A stretch of DNA of 53,676 nucleotides, taken from the NCBI GenBank assembly GCA_964531225.1, contig CAZHDB010000007.1, forward strand, positions 1 through 53,676, written 5' to 3'. Both the position numbers and the translations under genes were made by a program. Below the pieces are notes generated by a model that was not told the origin of the DNA, did not search any database, and worked only from the letters and a program-made list of their open reading frames with translations. Positions 35,962 through 46,261 of this stretch are shown here, piece by piece; position 1 is the stretch's first letter, and each line of letters starts with the position of its first letter. This DNA comes from CAZHDB01 sp964531225. Its GTDB lineage: Archaea > Thermoproteota > Thermoprotei_A > Sulfolobales > Desulfurococcaceae.

Positions 35962-36255
35962 GTGTCTATAGTAGAGGATGTATGGATACAACTAAGTGTT
36001 CATGTGATTATGGAGAGGAGGGAAATGGTCGAGACTGCACATAAGATCCTCCAGGAATCAATTGGTACAGTTGTACTCATAAAACTCAAGGGTAACCATA
36101 GTGTCAGGGGTAAGCTTAAGAGTTATGATCAGCATTTAAATATAGTACTTGATGATGCAGAAGAAATACTTGAGGACGGTAGTTCCCGTAAACTAGGTAC
36201 TATAGTCATACGCGGGGACACAGTCGTACTTATAAGTCCAACTTCACCTCTATAG
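35962..36255 (+). CDS. LSm (Sm-like archaeal protein)
   Basis: 97 residues from GTG, 81 from the ATG at 36010. Sm1 motif (VLIKLKGNHSVRGKLKSYDQHLNIVLDD) spans residues 36-65, in pieces VLIKLKGNHSVRG and KLKSYDQHLNIVLDD. Sm2 is GTIVIRGDTVVLISP. It forms rings that bind U-rich RNA. The family usually begins near the internal Met (MERREMVETAH), but no ribosome-binding site precedes it, while a TATA-like box fits the GTG. The start is therefore open. rpl37e follows after 23 bases; this LSm-L37e pairing is conserved in archaea. Confidence 0.94.
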   Translation: MSIVEDVWIQLSVHVIMERREMVETAHKILQESIGTVVLIKLKGNHSVRGKLKSYDQHLNIVLDDAEEILEDGSSRKLGTIVIRGDTVVLISPTSPL

Positions 36256-36278
36256 ACAATGATGTATAGGTGTATTTT

Positions 36279-36467
36279 ATGACAAAAGGTACTACAAGCT
36301 TCGGTAAAGCAAGCAAAGGTAAAACACATATACGTTGCCCAAGATGTGGTAGACACTCATATAATGTTGCTAAGAAATACTGTGCTGCATGCGGCTATGG
36401 TAGGAGCCGTAGAATTAGACGCTATAGCTGGCAGAATAAGAAAGTTAATCGCGTTAGAATAAGATAA
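36279..36467 (+). CDS. rpl37e: Ribosomal protein eL37 (L37e)
   Basis: 62 residues from the ATG at 36279 (a GTG at 36270 would add MYF). MTKGTTSFGKASKGKTH, then CPRCGRHSYN and CAACGYG form the zinc-ribbon ribosomal protein, with a basic tail (RRIRRYSW). Directly downstream of LSm and almost surely on its transcript. Confidence 0.97.
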   Translation: MTKGTTSFGKASKGKTHIRCPRCGRHSYNVAKKYCAACGYGRSRRIRRYSWQNKKVNRVRIR

Positions 36468-36552
36468 AACCCTATTACTATAGACATGTACTCATTTACT
36501 ATGGACACATAGTTTTATGTACTATTACAACATACAAGTGTTTAACATAAAC

Positions 36553-36579
36553 CATCGATATTGTATTAAAGAATCGATG
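36553..36579. repeat. Inverted repeat, 7-base arms
   Basis: CATCGAT at 36553-36559 and ATCGATG at 36573-36579 around a 13-base AT-rich loop, about 90 bases after rpl37e. A weak stem; its place fits a transcript end, but there is no long T run. Confidence 0.4.
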
Positions 36580-36764
36580 TTATAGATATATTTAATTCCT
36601 AATACCTTAACACCATAGTATTAACAAGCGACTTTTCTCCAATAATTTTAATCCAAATATAGCTACCTTATAATTTCTTAGTAGTTTTTAGGGAGCTAAG
36701 GTCATTCCATTTTGTAATTTTGTAGATTCTAGCATATTTCTTAGAGTTTAATCTGGTATTCTAA

Positions 36765-36789
36765 TTATTAATTATTGACTAATTAATAA
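36765..36789. repeat. AT-only inverted repeat, 10-base arms
   Basis: TTATTAATTA and TAATTAATAA flank TTGAC. Perfect arms in a very AT-rich context, so chance is not excluded, though 10 matched pairs with a 5-base loop is the longest simple stem I found in the gap. Confidence 0.45.
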
Positions 36790-37099
36790 GACATTATTTA
36801 TAGCTAAGATGAAACCATGTATTGCCAGAGTCTCTATTATCAATCATACCTTGAGAGTTGAGACCCTAAATGAGTATAATCGGGTACCATGACGGCCAAT
36901 ATGGGGAAGTCTTTACCGACCGCTAGGTAGGAAGCAGTATACTTCAAATAAATTATATTTTAGTTCTTCTATCAGTTTATGTAGAAATTCTTGTGAAGAA
37001 AATCTCATAGATCAGACTATTTAGCATCCACGGGTGTATGTAGAAAAGAAATAAAAGAAATAAAAGGGAGCTCAATAGACTAGTTTTGTAATAGTAGAT

Positions 37100-38537
<1,438 letters not shown>

Positions 38538-38555
38538 AAATACCCTCCAATAAAA

Positions 38556-38816
38556 CTATTTAATTTTAAGTCTAAGATAAATCTCTTCACTTGGAGATAC
38601 ACATGTTATCCTTTGAATCCTTTCAGGTTCGGTTATTATGAGCTCGCCTTCCCTAATAAGTGTAGAGTATTCTTCATCAGATAATATATTATGGAGAACG
38701 CTAAGATCTAGTTCACGCAAAACATGGCAGGCTGCAACAGAAGCTATATGATGTCTAGATATGGGTTGGCTGGCTTCCTGGATCTTACAAAAATATACAA
38801 TAACTCTATCCCCCAA
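38556..38816 (-). CDS. Hypothetical 86-residue protein ending the hydrogenase operon
   Basis: No family recognised. It is short and soluble, with three cysteines (YFCKI, VAACHVL, RITCVS) that are not paired, and an acidic C terminus. A TTG start overlaps the end of the small hydrogenase subunit gene by 11 bases, so it is made together with the complex. An assembly factor or accessory subunit is possible, by position only. Confidence 0.6.
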   Translation of the reverse strand: MGDRVIVYFCKIQEASQPISRHHIASVAACHVLRELDLSVLHNILSDEEYSTLIREGELIITEPERIQRITCVSPSEEIYLRLKIK

Positions 38817-39285
38817 CTTTCTTCACCTTAGGCTTAATCTTCTTAGGTACAAGGCCTTTAATCAAACCAACAGCATATACTATGGACTCTGGCCTTACTG
38901 GACAACCTGGGACATAATAGACTCCATCAACTTCAATACCTCTTTCATCAAGGATCTTTAAGAGTTCCGGTACCCCTCCAATTACTGAATAGCTACTATG
39001 CCAAATATTACCTCCACAAGCACATGATCCAAGGGCAATTATTATTCTTGGACGAGGCATTGCCTCAATAGCCCTCAATACTTTAGGAAGAGATTCTATA
39101 GTTATAGGCCCTGTCAATAAAGCTGCATCAGCGTGGCGTGGGCTAACAACTAGTTTAACCCCGAATCTCTCAGCATCATGGTATGGGGTAAGTACATCTA
39201 AAACCTCGATATCACAACCATTACAACTACCAGTATTGAGGTGAAAAACCCATATACTTTTTCCCAGAAACTTAGGCTTACTCAA
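38806..39285 (-). CDS. Group 4 [NiFe] hydrogenase small subunit (HycG/NuoB-like)
   Basis: About 159 residues. Fe-S ligands for the proximal [4Fe-4S] cluster are present in GSCNGCDIE, GSCACGG and PGCPVRPE, in NuoB/HycG order. It passes electrons between the ferredoxin-like subunit and the NiFe site. I choose the TTG at 39285 because GGTGGTG lies just before it; TTG at 39309 would add eight residues and overlap the upstream gene by 32 bases instead of 8. Confidence 0.93.
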   Translation of the reverse strand: MSKPKFLGKSIWVFHLNTGSCNGCDIEVLDVLTPYHDAERFGVKLVVSPRHADAALLTGPITIESLPKVLRAIEAMPRPRIIIALGSCACGGNIWHSSYSVIGGVPELLKILDERGIEVDGVYYVPGCPVRPESIVYAVGLIKGLVPKKIKPKVKKVGG

Positions 39286-39817
39286 TTCCACCACCAAATC
39301 TATTTTCAATAGCTCTTAGAAATCTGCTCTTTCTACAATCTGGATCTAGATCCACATAGTTCTCTACAAGAGGGCTTTTAGTAACTACGTAATCACCCAT
39401 TCTTTTAGTAGAGAATAATTTCCCACATTCTCTGCACTTATTCGGCTCATGAACTATTATATCATATAGATCGCTGATATCATTAGTTGCAAGCTCGAAT
39501 TCACGTGTACCCTTAATAGCTCCAGTAGGACATACATCGATACATCTCCAACAGAAAATACAGCGTCCAACAAAGTAGCGTAAAGATACATATCCATCGC
39601 GGGTGTTTATTAACTCTAAAGCATTAGGTGGACATGCATTAACACATGCGCCACAGCCAATACATTTGGTCTCATCAATATCTATTTTACCACGAAAATC
39701 ACTAGTTACAAGAGGCTCTTCGTAAGGATAGCGACGCGTAACTCTTCCACTACGGCCAGCAATAACTAAAGCCCGGAGAAAACCTAGTCTAGATCTACGT
39801 ATATTCTTCAGACTCAT
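39278..39817 (-). CDS. Hydrogenase ferredoxin subunit (HycF/NuoI-like)
   Basis: 179 residues. Two [4Fe-4S] motifs: CIGCGACVNACPP and CIFCWRCIDVCPTG. A further Cys pair (CRECG, residues about 133-136) and a single Cys near the C terminus (DPDC) may bind zinc or another cluster, as in HycF homologues. It links the four-cluster ferredoxin to the small subunit. ATG at 39817, 6 bases after the large subunit gene; overlaps the small-subunit gene. Confidence 0.9.
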   Translation of the reverse strand: MSLKNIRRSRLGFLRALVIAGRSGRVTRRYPYEEPLVTSDFRGKIDIDETKCIGCGACVNACPPNALELINTRDGYVSLRYFVGRCIFCWRCIDVCPTGAIKGTREFELATNDISDLYDIIVHEPNKCRECGKLFSTKRMGDYVVTKSPLVENYVDLDPDCRKSRFLRAIENRFGGGIE

Positions 39818-39823
39818 AACACC

Positions 39824-41464
39824 TCATCTCCAACGATACATTATCTGATCCAGACTCTTTCTATGTCCATGTTTATCTATTATAAATACACGATCGGTAC
39901 ATGAAAAACATGGATCAATACTAGCTATCGTAATAGGGGCATCAGCTAAAGGCTGATCGCGGAGCATTACACGGAGAGCAGGTATATTCTGATATGTAGG
40001 TGCACGGACTTTCCAACGATAGGGTTTTCCACGGCCCGTTATAACGAAATGTATATCCTCACCACGTGGAGCTTCAACAACGGATACGGCCATACGTCCT
40101 TCAGGTATATCGAATTCTTCAATCATTATAGGTCCTTGAGGCAATTGATCAAGTAATTGTCTTATAATTGATATACTTTCATAAACTTCGTCAACACGTA
40201 CGAGAAACCTTGACAAATTATCGCCTTCATCATACACTGGTACATTAAAGTCTGCATAACCATAAGCTGCATATGGCAAATCACGTCTTATATCACGATC
40301 TAGTCCCGAACCTCTAGCTGTTGGTCCTACAACAGATAGTTTACGTGCATCTTCTCTAGGCAATATACCCGTTCCCTTAAGTCTCTTCATGATCTGTGGT
40401 ACATTAACCATTGTCTTAACTAATTCCGCGAATTCCTTTTCAATAATTTTTAATACATCAAGTGCCCTCCGTTTCTTTTCCTCATTAATATCCTTACGCA
40501 CTCCACCAATCAAGTTAATACCGTAAGTCTTACGGCTGCCAGTAAGCATTTCAGCAATAACCATTACATGTTCACGTATCCTCCATGTATGCATAAAGCC
40601 AGTGTCATAGCCCAATAAATGCGCCGCTACACCTACCCATAGTAAGTGGCTATGTATTCTCTCAACCTCTAATACAATACTACGTATAAATTTAGCACGT
40701 TCAGGAATCTCTATACCAGCTGCCTTTTCTATAGCTTGGGCATAACATACACTATGTTCAAAACCACATATACCACATATACGTTCGGCAACAAAGTTTA
40801 CCTGCTGATAAGTAAGCTTAGACTCACCAAGTTTCTCAATGCCCCGATGGACATGGAAGCCTCGATAACGTACATCAACGACACGTTCTCCTTCAACATA
40901 TAGCTCAAAATACTCTGGCTCATGAAGAGCTGGATGGTAGGGGCCTACAGGTACAGCTACTCCGGTTGGAGCCTTACCCCAGGACCCAACCTTCTCACTT
41001 GAGATAATAACTTGCGGTTTAACATTATAAGGTACTTCCTTACGCAATGGATATAGATCTTTGGGCCAATAAGGTGGGAGTACGAGTCTATACTGTTTAC
41101 GACCACTAAACTCTATACCAAGTAGATCTCGTGCCTCCATTTCACACCAATCAGCAGCAGGAACGATATCAACGATAGATGGTATCGTGGGATTATTTGG
41201 ATCAGCATATACTTTTAATACTATATTTAATCCATTACGATCATCGCCAAATATGTGGTATAAAGCATAAAATCCATTAATACTTCTCTCATCAGCACCT
41301 ACACAAGTACGAAAGAAACAATCCATATCCCAATATATGGCCTTCGCTAAATCACGTAACTTACTAGAAGATACTGTAGTATATACTGTGTCATCAGACA
41401 CATGAATGTCCGCTCTAGGTTCTATAGCCTTTATAGCGTCGATGTATTTAGAAATGATGTCCAT
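39824..41464 (-). CDS. Group 4 [NiFe] hydrogenase large subunit with fused NuoC-like domain (HycE-like)
   Basis: 546 residues. Residues 1-150 are a NuoC/30-kDa domain (WCEMEARDLLGIEFSG). The rest is the NiFe catalytic part. The L1 motif RICGICGFEH gives C230 and C233; the L2 motif DPCFSC gives C519 and C522. Presence of all four nickel ligands shows a real hydrogenase, not a Complex I or Mbx/Mbs subunit. The sequence CTDR then VFIID mirrors HycE, whose tail is cut after that Arg, so a 22-residue extension is probably removed by a maturation protease. The fused NuoC+NuoD layout is typical of FHL-type enzymes. Confidence 0.95.
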   Translation of the reverse strand: MDIISKYIDAIKAIEPRADIHVSDDTVYTTVSSSKLRDLAKAIYWDMDCFFRTCVGADERSINGFYALYHIFGDDRNGLNIVLKVYADPNNPTIPSIVDIVPAADWCEMEARDLLGIEFSGRKQYRLVLPPYWPKDLYPLRKEVPYNVKPQVIISSEKVGSWGKAPTGVAVPVGPYHPALHEPEYFELYVEGERVVDVRYRGFHVHRGIEKLGESKLTYQQVNFVAERICGICGFEHSVCYAQAIEKAAGIEIPERAKFIRSIVLEVERIHSHLLWVGVAAHLLGYDTGFMHTWRIREHVMVIAEMLTGSRKTYGINLIGGVRKDINEEKKRRALDVLKIIEKEFAELVKTMVNVPQIMKRLKGTGILPREDARKLSVVGPTARGSGLDRDIRRDLPYAAYGYADFNVPVYDEGDNLSRFLVRVDEVYESISIIRQLLDQLPQGPIMIEEFDIPEGRMAVSVVEAPRGEDIHFVITGRGKPYRWKVRAPTYQNIPALRVMLRDQPLADAPITIASIDPCFSCTDRVFIIDKHGHRKSLDQIMYRWR

Positions 41465-41475
41465 ACAGCATCACC

Positions 41476-42360
41476 CTAGTATCCTGCTAAATACAATAGT
41501 ATAGACACTATTATAAACGGTATGTAGATCTTTAGGATCGATATAGGTGCTATATCTACCCTAGTTCTACCGAGTAGGGCGGCTATTAGACCATATAATA
41601 CCCATAAAATAATCGCCATGGCGAAGGACCCTATTAAGAGATAAAGCCAGTTATTAGTAAATGGTAATAATATTAGCATCGATGGGACTAGTTTTACGAA
41701 TAATCTCTTAATAAAGTTACTATACATGAACATACCTAATATGGGGCCGCTAAATTCTATAAGAGCCCCTGAAGCAAGCTCGGGTTCTGCCTCAGCTATA
41801 TCAAAAGGTATTCTACCGCTGGCAACATATGCTGATACAAATAACGTTATCACAAGTAGGATCATTGACGCTCTTAACAGACTTGTAGAACCCAATAGGA
41901 GGCCTGGAGAACCAGTAAAGAACATATAGAGGCCAAGTATTATTACAAAGAATACTTCATTAACTAAGGCAAGCATGACTTCACGCGAAGCACCTATTAT
42001 GGCAAATGGATTAGATGTAATAAACGGTACTGTAGTGAATATTGCCTGTACAAACAGGAACAGTGTTATGATTACGATAAGCACGTAACGATACCCCATT
42101 AACACCATGGAAACCGTAAATATAATGGTTAATATTGCAAGCATCGCATATAATAAGGACAATATTATTATATGAAGCCCTCCCTCTGGGATAACTAGTT
42201 CCTTCTCAAATAATTTAAGCAAATCATACCATGTTTGTGTTATAGGGGGGCCTATACGGCTATGTACACGAGCCCTAATTTTTCTCTCAATACCATCCAT
42301 TAAAGGCGGAATTAGAAGAGATAATCCTGCAAACACTATGGAAAATATTAGATACTCCAC
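41476..42360 (-). CDS. Membrane anchor subunit (HycD/NuoH-like)
   Basis: 294 residues with about eight membrane helices. The conserved cytoplasmic loop GIERKIRARVHSRIGPP and the acidic loop FDIAEAEPELASGALIEFSG are diagnostic for NuoH/HycD/EchB. It couples the hydrogenase module to the pumps. Nine bases downstream of the small membrane protein, 11 bases before the large subunit. Confidence 0.94.
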   Translation of the reverse strand: MEYLIFSIVFAGLSLLIPPLMDGIERKIRARVHSRIGPPITQTWYDLLKLFEKELVIPEGGLHIIILSLLYAMLAILTIIFTVSMVLMGYRYVLIVIITLFLFVQAIFTTVPFITSNPFAIIGASREVMLALVNEVFFVIILGLYMFFTGSPGLLLGSTSLLRASMILLVITLFVSAYVASGRIPFDIAEAEPELASGALIEFSGPILGMFMYSNFIKRLFVKLVPSMLILLPFTNNWLYLLIGSFAMAIILWVLYGLIAALLGRTRVDIAPISILKIYIPFIIVSILLYLAGY

Positions 42361-42369
42361 CAGACATAT

Positions 42370-42669
42370 TCACCTCAATACATTCAGTATAGCTATCACT
42401 AGTAAAGCTATAGTAAAGAGTAATCCAGCCCAGAGCGAGGCAAGTAATACTGATTCAAATAATGACTTTTGAAACTTTAATAAATACTTCATTATTAAAT
42501 TTACAAAATATATAATGACCAATTCTATCTTCTCACCTGCTCTTACAATACTTACCATAATATATTCAAGCAACTTAGGAGGGCTTCTACCAATAACTCC
42601 TGTACCCTTCTTAATCTTCTCAAGAAGCTTCTCTAAATGTCTTAAAGCAGACGCTCCTAACGAGCTCAT
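42370..42669 (-). CDS. Small membrane subunit, possibly a detached pump C-terminal segment
   Basis: About 99 residues from the ATG at 42669, which overlaps the upstream stop as ATGA and has GGAGGGAT 6 bases before it; an ATG at 42690 adds seven. A basic amphipathic helix (HLEKLLEKIKKGTGV) leads to two hydrophobic stretches (IELVIIYFVNLIMKYLL and LLASLWAGLLFTIALLVIAI). This resembles the lateral helix and last membrane segment at the C terminus of NuoL/HyfB-type subunits, here as its own gene. The likeness is by pattern only. Confidence 0.6.
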   Translation of the reverse strand: MSSLGASALRHLEKLLEKIKKGTGVIGRSPPKLLEYIMVSIVRAGEKIELVIIYFVNLIMKYLLKFQKSLFESVLLASLWAGLLFTIALLVIAILNVLR

Positions 42670-44177
42670 GCCTCTATCCCTCCAAGCCATACATCAGCTT
42701 CTCTAATAAAAGCATGGCGATACATGACCATTGATAGTCCGAGCACCACTAAACCTAGTACATATATTAGAGTTATTTCTAGATTATATGGTATAGTAAG
42801 ATAAATCATTGGTATTACTGGTACTATGATAAGTGATAATGCAAGCATTTCTTCGGAAATTACTTGTGTATCTTCAAGAGATATAACGGGTCTGTAAGTC
42901 TCTCTAGCATAAGAACCTGTATATACACCTAGATACTTTATTGCATATACTATAGAGAATATTGATGAAAATACCATGCCTACAAGTAATGCAAGAGAGT
43001 AGAATGTACCGTGGGTAAGTAACTGAAATGCTACAGCAACTACAAGGAATTTCATAAGAAATCCTAATGTTGGAGGAACCCCTATTAATGAGAGAAATCC
43101 TAGAACTACAGGGAAATATATTTCTTTAGCTATACGTGATAAATATCCTAAACGATAGATCTCTCTGGTATTTGCTAGTAACTCTATAGAACCTGTATTG
43201 AGAAATACTTGGGTCTTAACTATACCGTGATATAATATATAAATATATGTAATGGCAAGAACTACTTCTCCGAGTATTGGTAGAAAACTAATGAACATAG
43301 TCATTACACCGTAATGGCCCATAGAGCTATACGCTAGTAATTTTTTAACGTCGGTTTGAGCAGATGACATTACGAAGCCGTAAATTGTGGTCAATAATCC
43401 TTGTATTAATAAGAGATACATGAATACATTTGTATCTAATGATAATGTATGATATAGTCTTAAGATACCATATATAGCCATTTTAGACATTAATCCACTA
43501 AATATAGCAGTAGTTATTGATGGTGCTTCACTATATGTGTCTACAAGCCAGAAATGTAGAGGTATTTGTCCAAGCTTTGTAGTGAATCCTATGAGTAATA
43601 GGAATGTTATAATTGGATTAACACTTATCCCCATAGAAGCTAGCTCATTAAATCCTATCAATAAGCCTTTTTCAATACCTAGGCTAAGAGACACTATGGC
43701 AAGCCATGTAAACAACGATATATCTCCAGTTGTTGCACATAATACGAGATATTTAGTGGCTATATTCCAGTTGCCAATACCCCGCTCAATAAGTATTAGT
43801 ATAAATCCGAGTATTTCAATACTAATCCATAGAACTACTAGTTCAATTAAATTATAGGCGGTAAAGAACATTATTAATAGTACTAGTGTAGAGTCTATGA
43901 TAAATTGTAATGGAGCTATACGGCCAAATAATATTCTTAAATAACCTTCGCTATACAAGCTTATGGCGAGGCAAGCTAAGGAACAGAGTATTATAAAGAA
44001 TATTTGTAGGTTGTCTATTTCTATGGCTCCCAGAATTAATGGTATCCATATACTAAGATAAGCTATTAAACGTAATGCTCTACTCAATTTTCTCCTACGA
44101 TCGGAGAATATATTAGCTACTAGAATTAACATGAATAATACTAACCAGTAGATGTACTTGACAGCCACTATTTCCAT
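42666..44177 (-). CDS. Ion-pumping antiporter-like membrane subunit (HyfF/NuoN-like)
   Basis: 503 residues, about 14 membrane helices. The conserved Lys/His region GFTTKLGQIPLHFWLVDTYSEAPS and the helix-8 region LMSKMAIYGILRL mark the NuoL/M/N family. It is the second of two such subunits in the operon. Starts 6 bases after the first and overlaps the next gene by 4. Confidence 0.92.
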   Translation of the reverse strand: MEIVAVKYIYWLVLFMLILVANIFSDRRRKLSRALRLIAYLSIWIPLILGAIEIDNLQIFFIILCSLACLAISLYSEGYLRILFGRIAPLQFIIDSTLVLLIMFFTAYNLIELVVLWISIEILGFILILIERGIGNWNIATKYLVLCATTGDISLFTWLAIVSLSLGIEKGLLIGFNELASMGISVNPIITFLLLIGFTTKLGQIPLHFWLVDTYSEAPSITTAIFSGLMSKMAIYGILRLYHTLSLDTNVFMYLLLIQGLLTTIYGFVMSSAQTDVKKLLAYSSMGHYGVMTMFISFLPILGEVVLAITYIYILYHGIVKTQVFLNTGSIELLANTREIYRLGYLSRIAKEIYFPVVLGFLSLIGVPPTLGFLMKFLVVAVAFQLLTHGTFYSLALLVGMVFSSIFSIVYAIKYLGVYTGSYARETYRPVISLEDTQVISEEMLALSLIIVPVIPMIYLTIPYNLEITLIYVLGLVVLGLSMVMYRHAFIREADVWLGGIEA

Positions 44178-44183
44178 AGGCCA

Positions 44184-45707
44184 TCACGTCCTTTTAGCTG
44201 TTACATAGAGCGAATATATGAGTACAAGTAGTGGGGGTATTGATACCATATATAGAATCATATAGATCATCGGCTTCAAATATAGTAATATTATTACTAA
44301 TGGAAATATAAGGCTTGAGCTGGATAAGGCTAATGTACAATACTCCATAATCCTAACATGTTCAATTCTTTGATTATCATCATATAATAATACTGGCTCG
44401 CCATAATAGATCCTTATATATCTAAGACCAATAAGTATGGATGTAACAATGGCAGAAACCACGGATAATATGAGGAGTATACACGGAATACTTGGAAAAC
44501 CATTAATAGCCGAAAATACCGCTAACAACTTAGATATAAAACCAGCTGTCGGAGGAATACCCATTATAGAGAATAATGCTAGATATCCTGCAAGAACAGA
44601 GTATGGAAGTATCTTAACAAGGCCTCTTAATCTGTGTATGAGTCTTAAACCAGTTACTTGTTCAGCTAATCCTATATCCAGAAATAGCGTGGCCTTATAT
44701 CCGGAATGAGCTGCCACAGATAGAATTAACGCGGCAAACACATCTGTTCCACCGTGAAGTAAATAATAGCCTAGAATAGCCATTGAAAATCCATTTCCCG
44801 CAATAGTGCTATAGGCTAGCAGTCTTTTTCCATCTCTTTGAACATAAGATTGCAGACCCCCATAAATTATAGAAATAAGTCCTATGACTATGAGAGTATA
44901 AGCTATAATATCATGTCCTATAGATGCGATCATTGAAACCCTTAATATCCCATAAATACCCATAGCTGTCATGACGCCACTTAGGAGGGCAGATGCAGGG
45001 GCAGGAGCTACAGAGTGTGCATCAGGTAACCAGAAATGTAGTGGTGCCTGTGCAGCCTTGGCTATAAAGCCCACTAGCAACAATGGTGCTAGGTATAATG
45101 GTGTTTCAACGGCTCCAAGTTCCCAATAGGGTTTAAGAAGGACGTCAAGTACATGGAGTTGTGTAGCAAGAGCTGAAACAAGCATAAATACACTAACATA
45201 GATCATTGTAAATAATGTTAGCTCAAAAGTAGCTGCTGACACTAGTAGGAATCTCTTGGATGCTCTAGTACTGCCCTCAATACTATGTTCTTCGCCGAGA
45301 CTAACTAGGTAAAAACCCACGAACTCTGCCAAGGTCCATGAAATTGCAAAGAATAATATATTTGGAGAAATGAATGCCGTGATTAAGAGTATAGAGAATA
45401 GATCTATTGTAAATGATAGAGTGCGAGGATACTTTCCAATCGTAGTATATCTAATAGTATATATGGATATTGGTATAGCAACAAAGAAAGATATAGATCC
45501 AAATAACAATGATATCTTATCTATGTAACCGCCCATGAATAGTATTAAGGATATACTCCATAATAGAATATAGCTAAGAATCTTTATACTAATTGCTATC
45601 TTCTCCCTAGAAACTCTATTACTGAGGAGAACGATCAGTACTCCTATTATATAAGAAAGTAATAAAAAATGTATAGAATAATTGTAGAATGTAAGCTCGG
45701 CTGGCAT
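44184..45707 (-). CDS. Ion-pumping antiporter-like membrane subunit (HyfB/NuoM-like)
   Basis: 507 residues, about 14 membrane helices. GFIAKAAQAPLHFWLPDAHSVAPAPASALLSG holds the proton-channel Lys, His and Asp; its parts GFIAKAAQAPLHFW and LPDAHSVAPAPASA are diagnostic of the family. A glutamate in helix 5 (SWTLAEFVGFYLV) is also kept. Three bases follow the ferredoxin gene. With its neighbour it should move protons or sodium when the hydrogenase turns over. Confidence 0.93.
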   Translation of the reverse strand: MPAELTFYNYSIHFLLLSYIIGVLIVLLSNRVSREKIAISIKILSYILLWSISLILFMGGYIDKISLLFGSISFFVAIPISIYTIRYTTIGKYPRTLSFTIDLFSILLITAFISPNILFFAISWTLAEFVGFYLVSLGEEHSIEGSTRASKRFLLVSAATFELTLFTMIYVSVFMLVSALATQLHVLDVLLKPYWELGAVETPLYLAPLLLVGFIAKAAQAPLHFWLPDAHSVAPAPASALLSGVMTAMGIYGILRVSMIASIGHDIIAYTLIVIGLISIIYGGLQSYVQRDGKRLLAYSTIAGNGFSMAILGYYLLHGGTDVFAALILSVAAHSGYKATLFLDIGLAEQVTGLRLIHRLRGLVKILPYSVLAGYLALFSIMGIPPTAGFISKLLAVFSAINGFPSIPCILLILSVVSAIVTSILIGLRYIRIYYGEPVLLYDDNQRIEHVRIMEYCTLALSSSSLIFPLVIILLYLKPMIYMILYMVSIPPLLVLIYSLYVTAKRT

Positions 45708-45710
45708 AGG

Positions 45711-46250
45711 CTAGCGAGACCCCTCTCCTAGAACTTCAAAACGAGACTTAGCAAATACCTCAGCAACTTTCTCTTTAACTCGATCAAAAACTCTTGGTTC
45801 CTCTCCATAGAATATTGCTCCAGTAGGACACATCGCATAACATGCAGGCTCTAATCCCTTTTCCCTGAGACGACTACATAGATCACACTTAATAGCCACC
45901 CTAGCCTTTGCATCAAGTTCCGGTATACCAAATGGACACGCATATAGGCATGCCATGCAGCCTATACATTTACTCTCAACAACATATACCGATCCAAACT
46001 TATCACGCGTCATAGCACCAGTAGGGCATACATCGATACATGGTGCCTTACGGCAATGCATACATGAAACGGGTATTTCAAGGCCTATACTGGTTCTATA
46101 AACCTTAATAAATGGGGTATTGTTGATAAAGCCGCAGGCAGCCTCACATACGCCACAGCCAATACATGTAGACAGATCTATTATTCTCAGATACTTTGCC
46201 GTTGATATGAGATCATCCGTCATAGAACTTGTTTCAGATCCAGACATCAA
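45711..46250 (-). CDS. Four-cluster ferredoxin subunit (HycB/CooF-like)
   Basis: 179 residues with sixteen clustered cysteines for four [4Fe-4S] centres: CIGCGVCEAAC, CMHCRKAPCIDVC, CIGCMACLYAC, and CDLC with CYAMC. This is the HycB/DmsB/CooF type that brings electrons from a donor enzyme to a membrane hydrogenase. The donor gene in E. coli FHL is formate dehydrogenase; here the neighbour is a flavoprotein (11 bases upstream). Confidence 0.92.
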   Translation of the reverse strand: MMSGSETSSMTDDLISTAKYLRIIDLSTCIGCGVCEAACGFINNTPFIKVYRTSIGLEIPVSCMHCRKAPCIDVCPTGAMTRDKFGSVYVVESKCIGCMACLYACPFGIPELDAKARVAIKCDLCSRLREKGLEPACYAMCPTGAIFYGEEPRVFDRVKEKVAEVFAKSRFEVLGEGSR

Positions 46251-46261
46251 GGATCACCTCT

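Larger units (their letters stand above)
36468..37099. other. 632-base stretch without a recognisable gene
   Basis: AT-rich with several stops in all frames. It holds inverted repeats at 36553-36579 and 36765-36789. A more GC-rich block at about 36860-36945 includes a possible hairpin (TACC ... GGTA near 36914-36930) and may follow a TATA-like box near 36795. It could encode an unrecognised small RNA. I find no C/D boxes or tRNA there. This is the longest empty stretch in the window. Confidence 0.4.

Noticed and set aside
36765..36789. Replication origin at the AT palindrome
   Set aside because: No Cdc6/Orc1 gene and no repeated origin-recognition boxes are visible; one AT palindrome is not enough.
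36823..36874. GTCTC...GAGAC inverted pieces suggesting a lone CRISPR-like repeat
   Set aside because: Only one unit exists, the stem is 5 bases, and no spacer array or cas gene is present.
39824..41464. Complex I, Mbx or Mbs (sulfur-reducing) large subunit
   Set aside because: All four nickel-binding cysteines (C230, C233, C519, C522) and the HycE-like cut site are present, so it is a hydrogenase.
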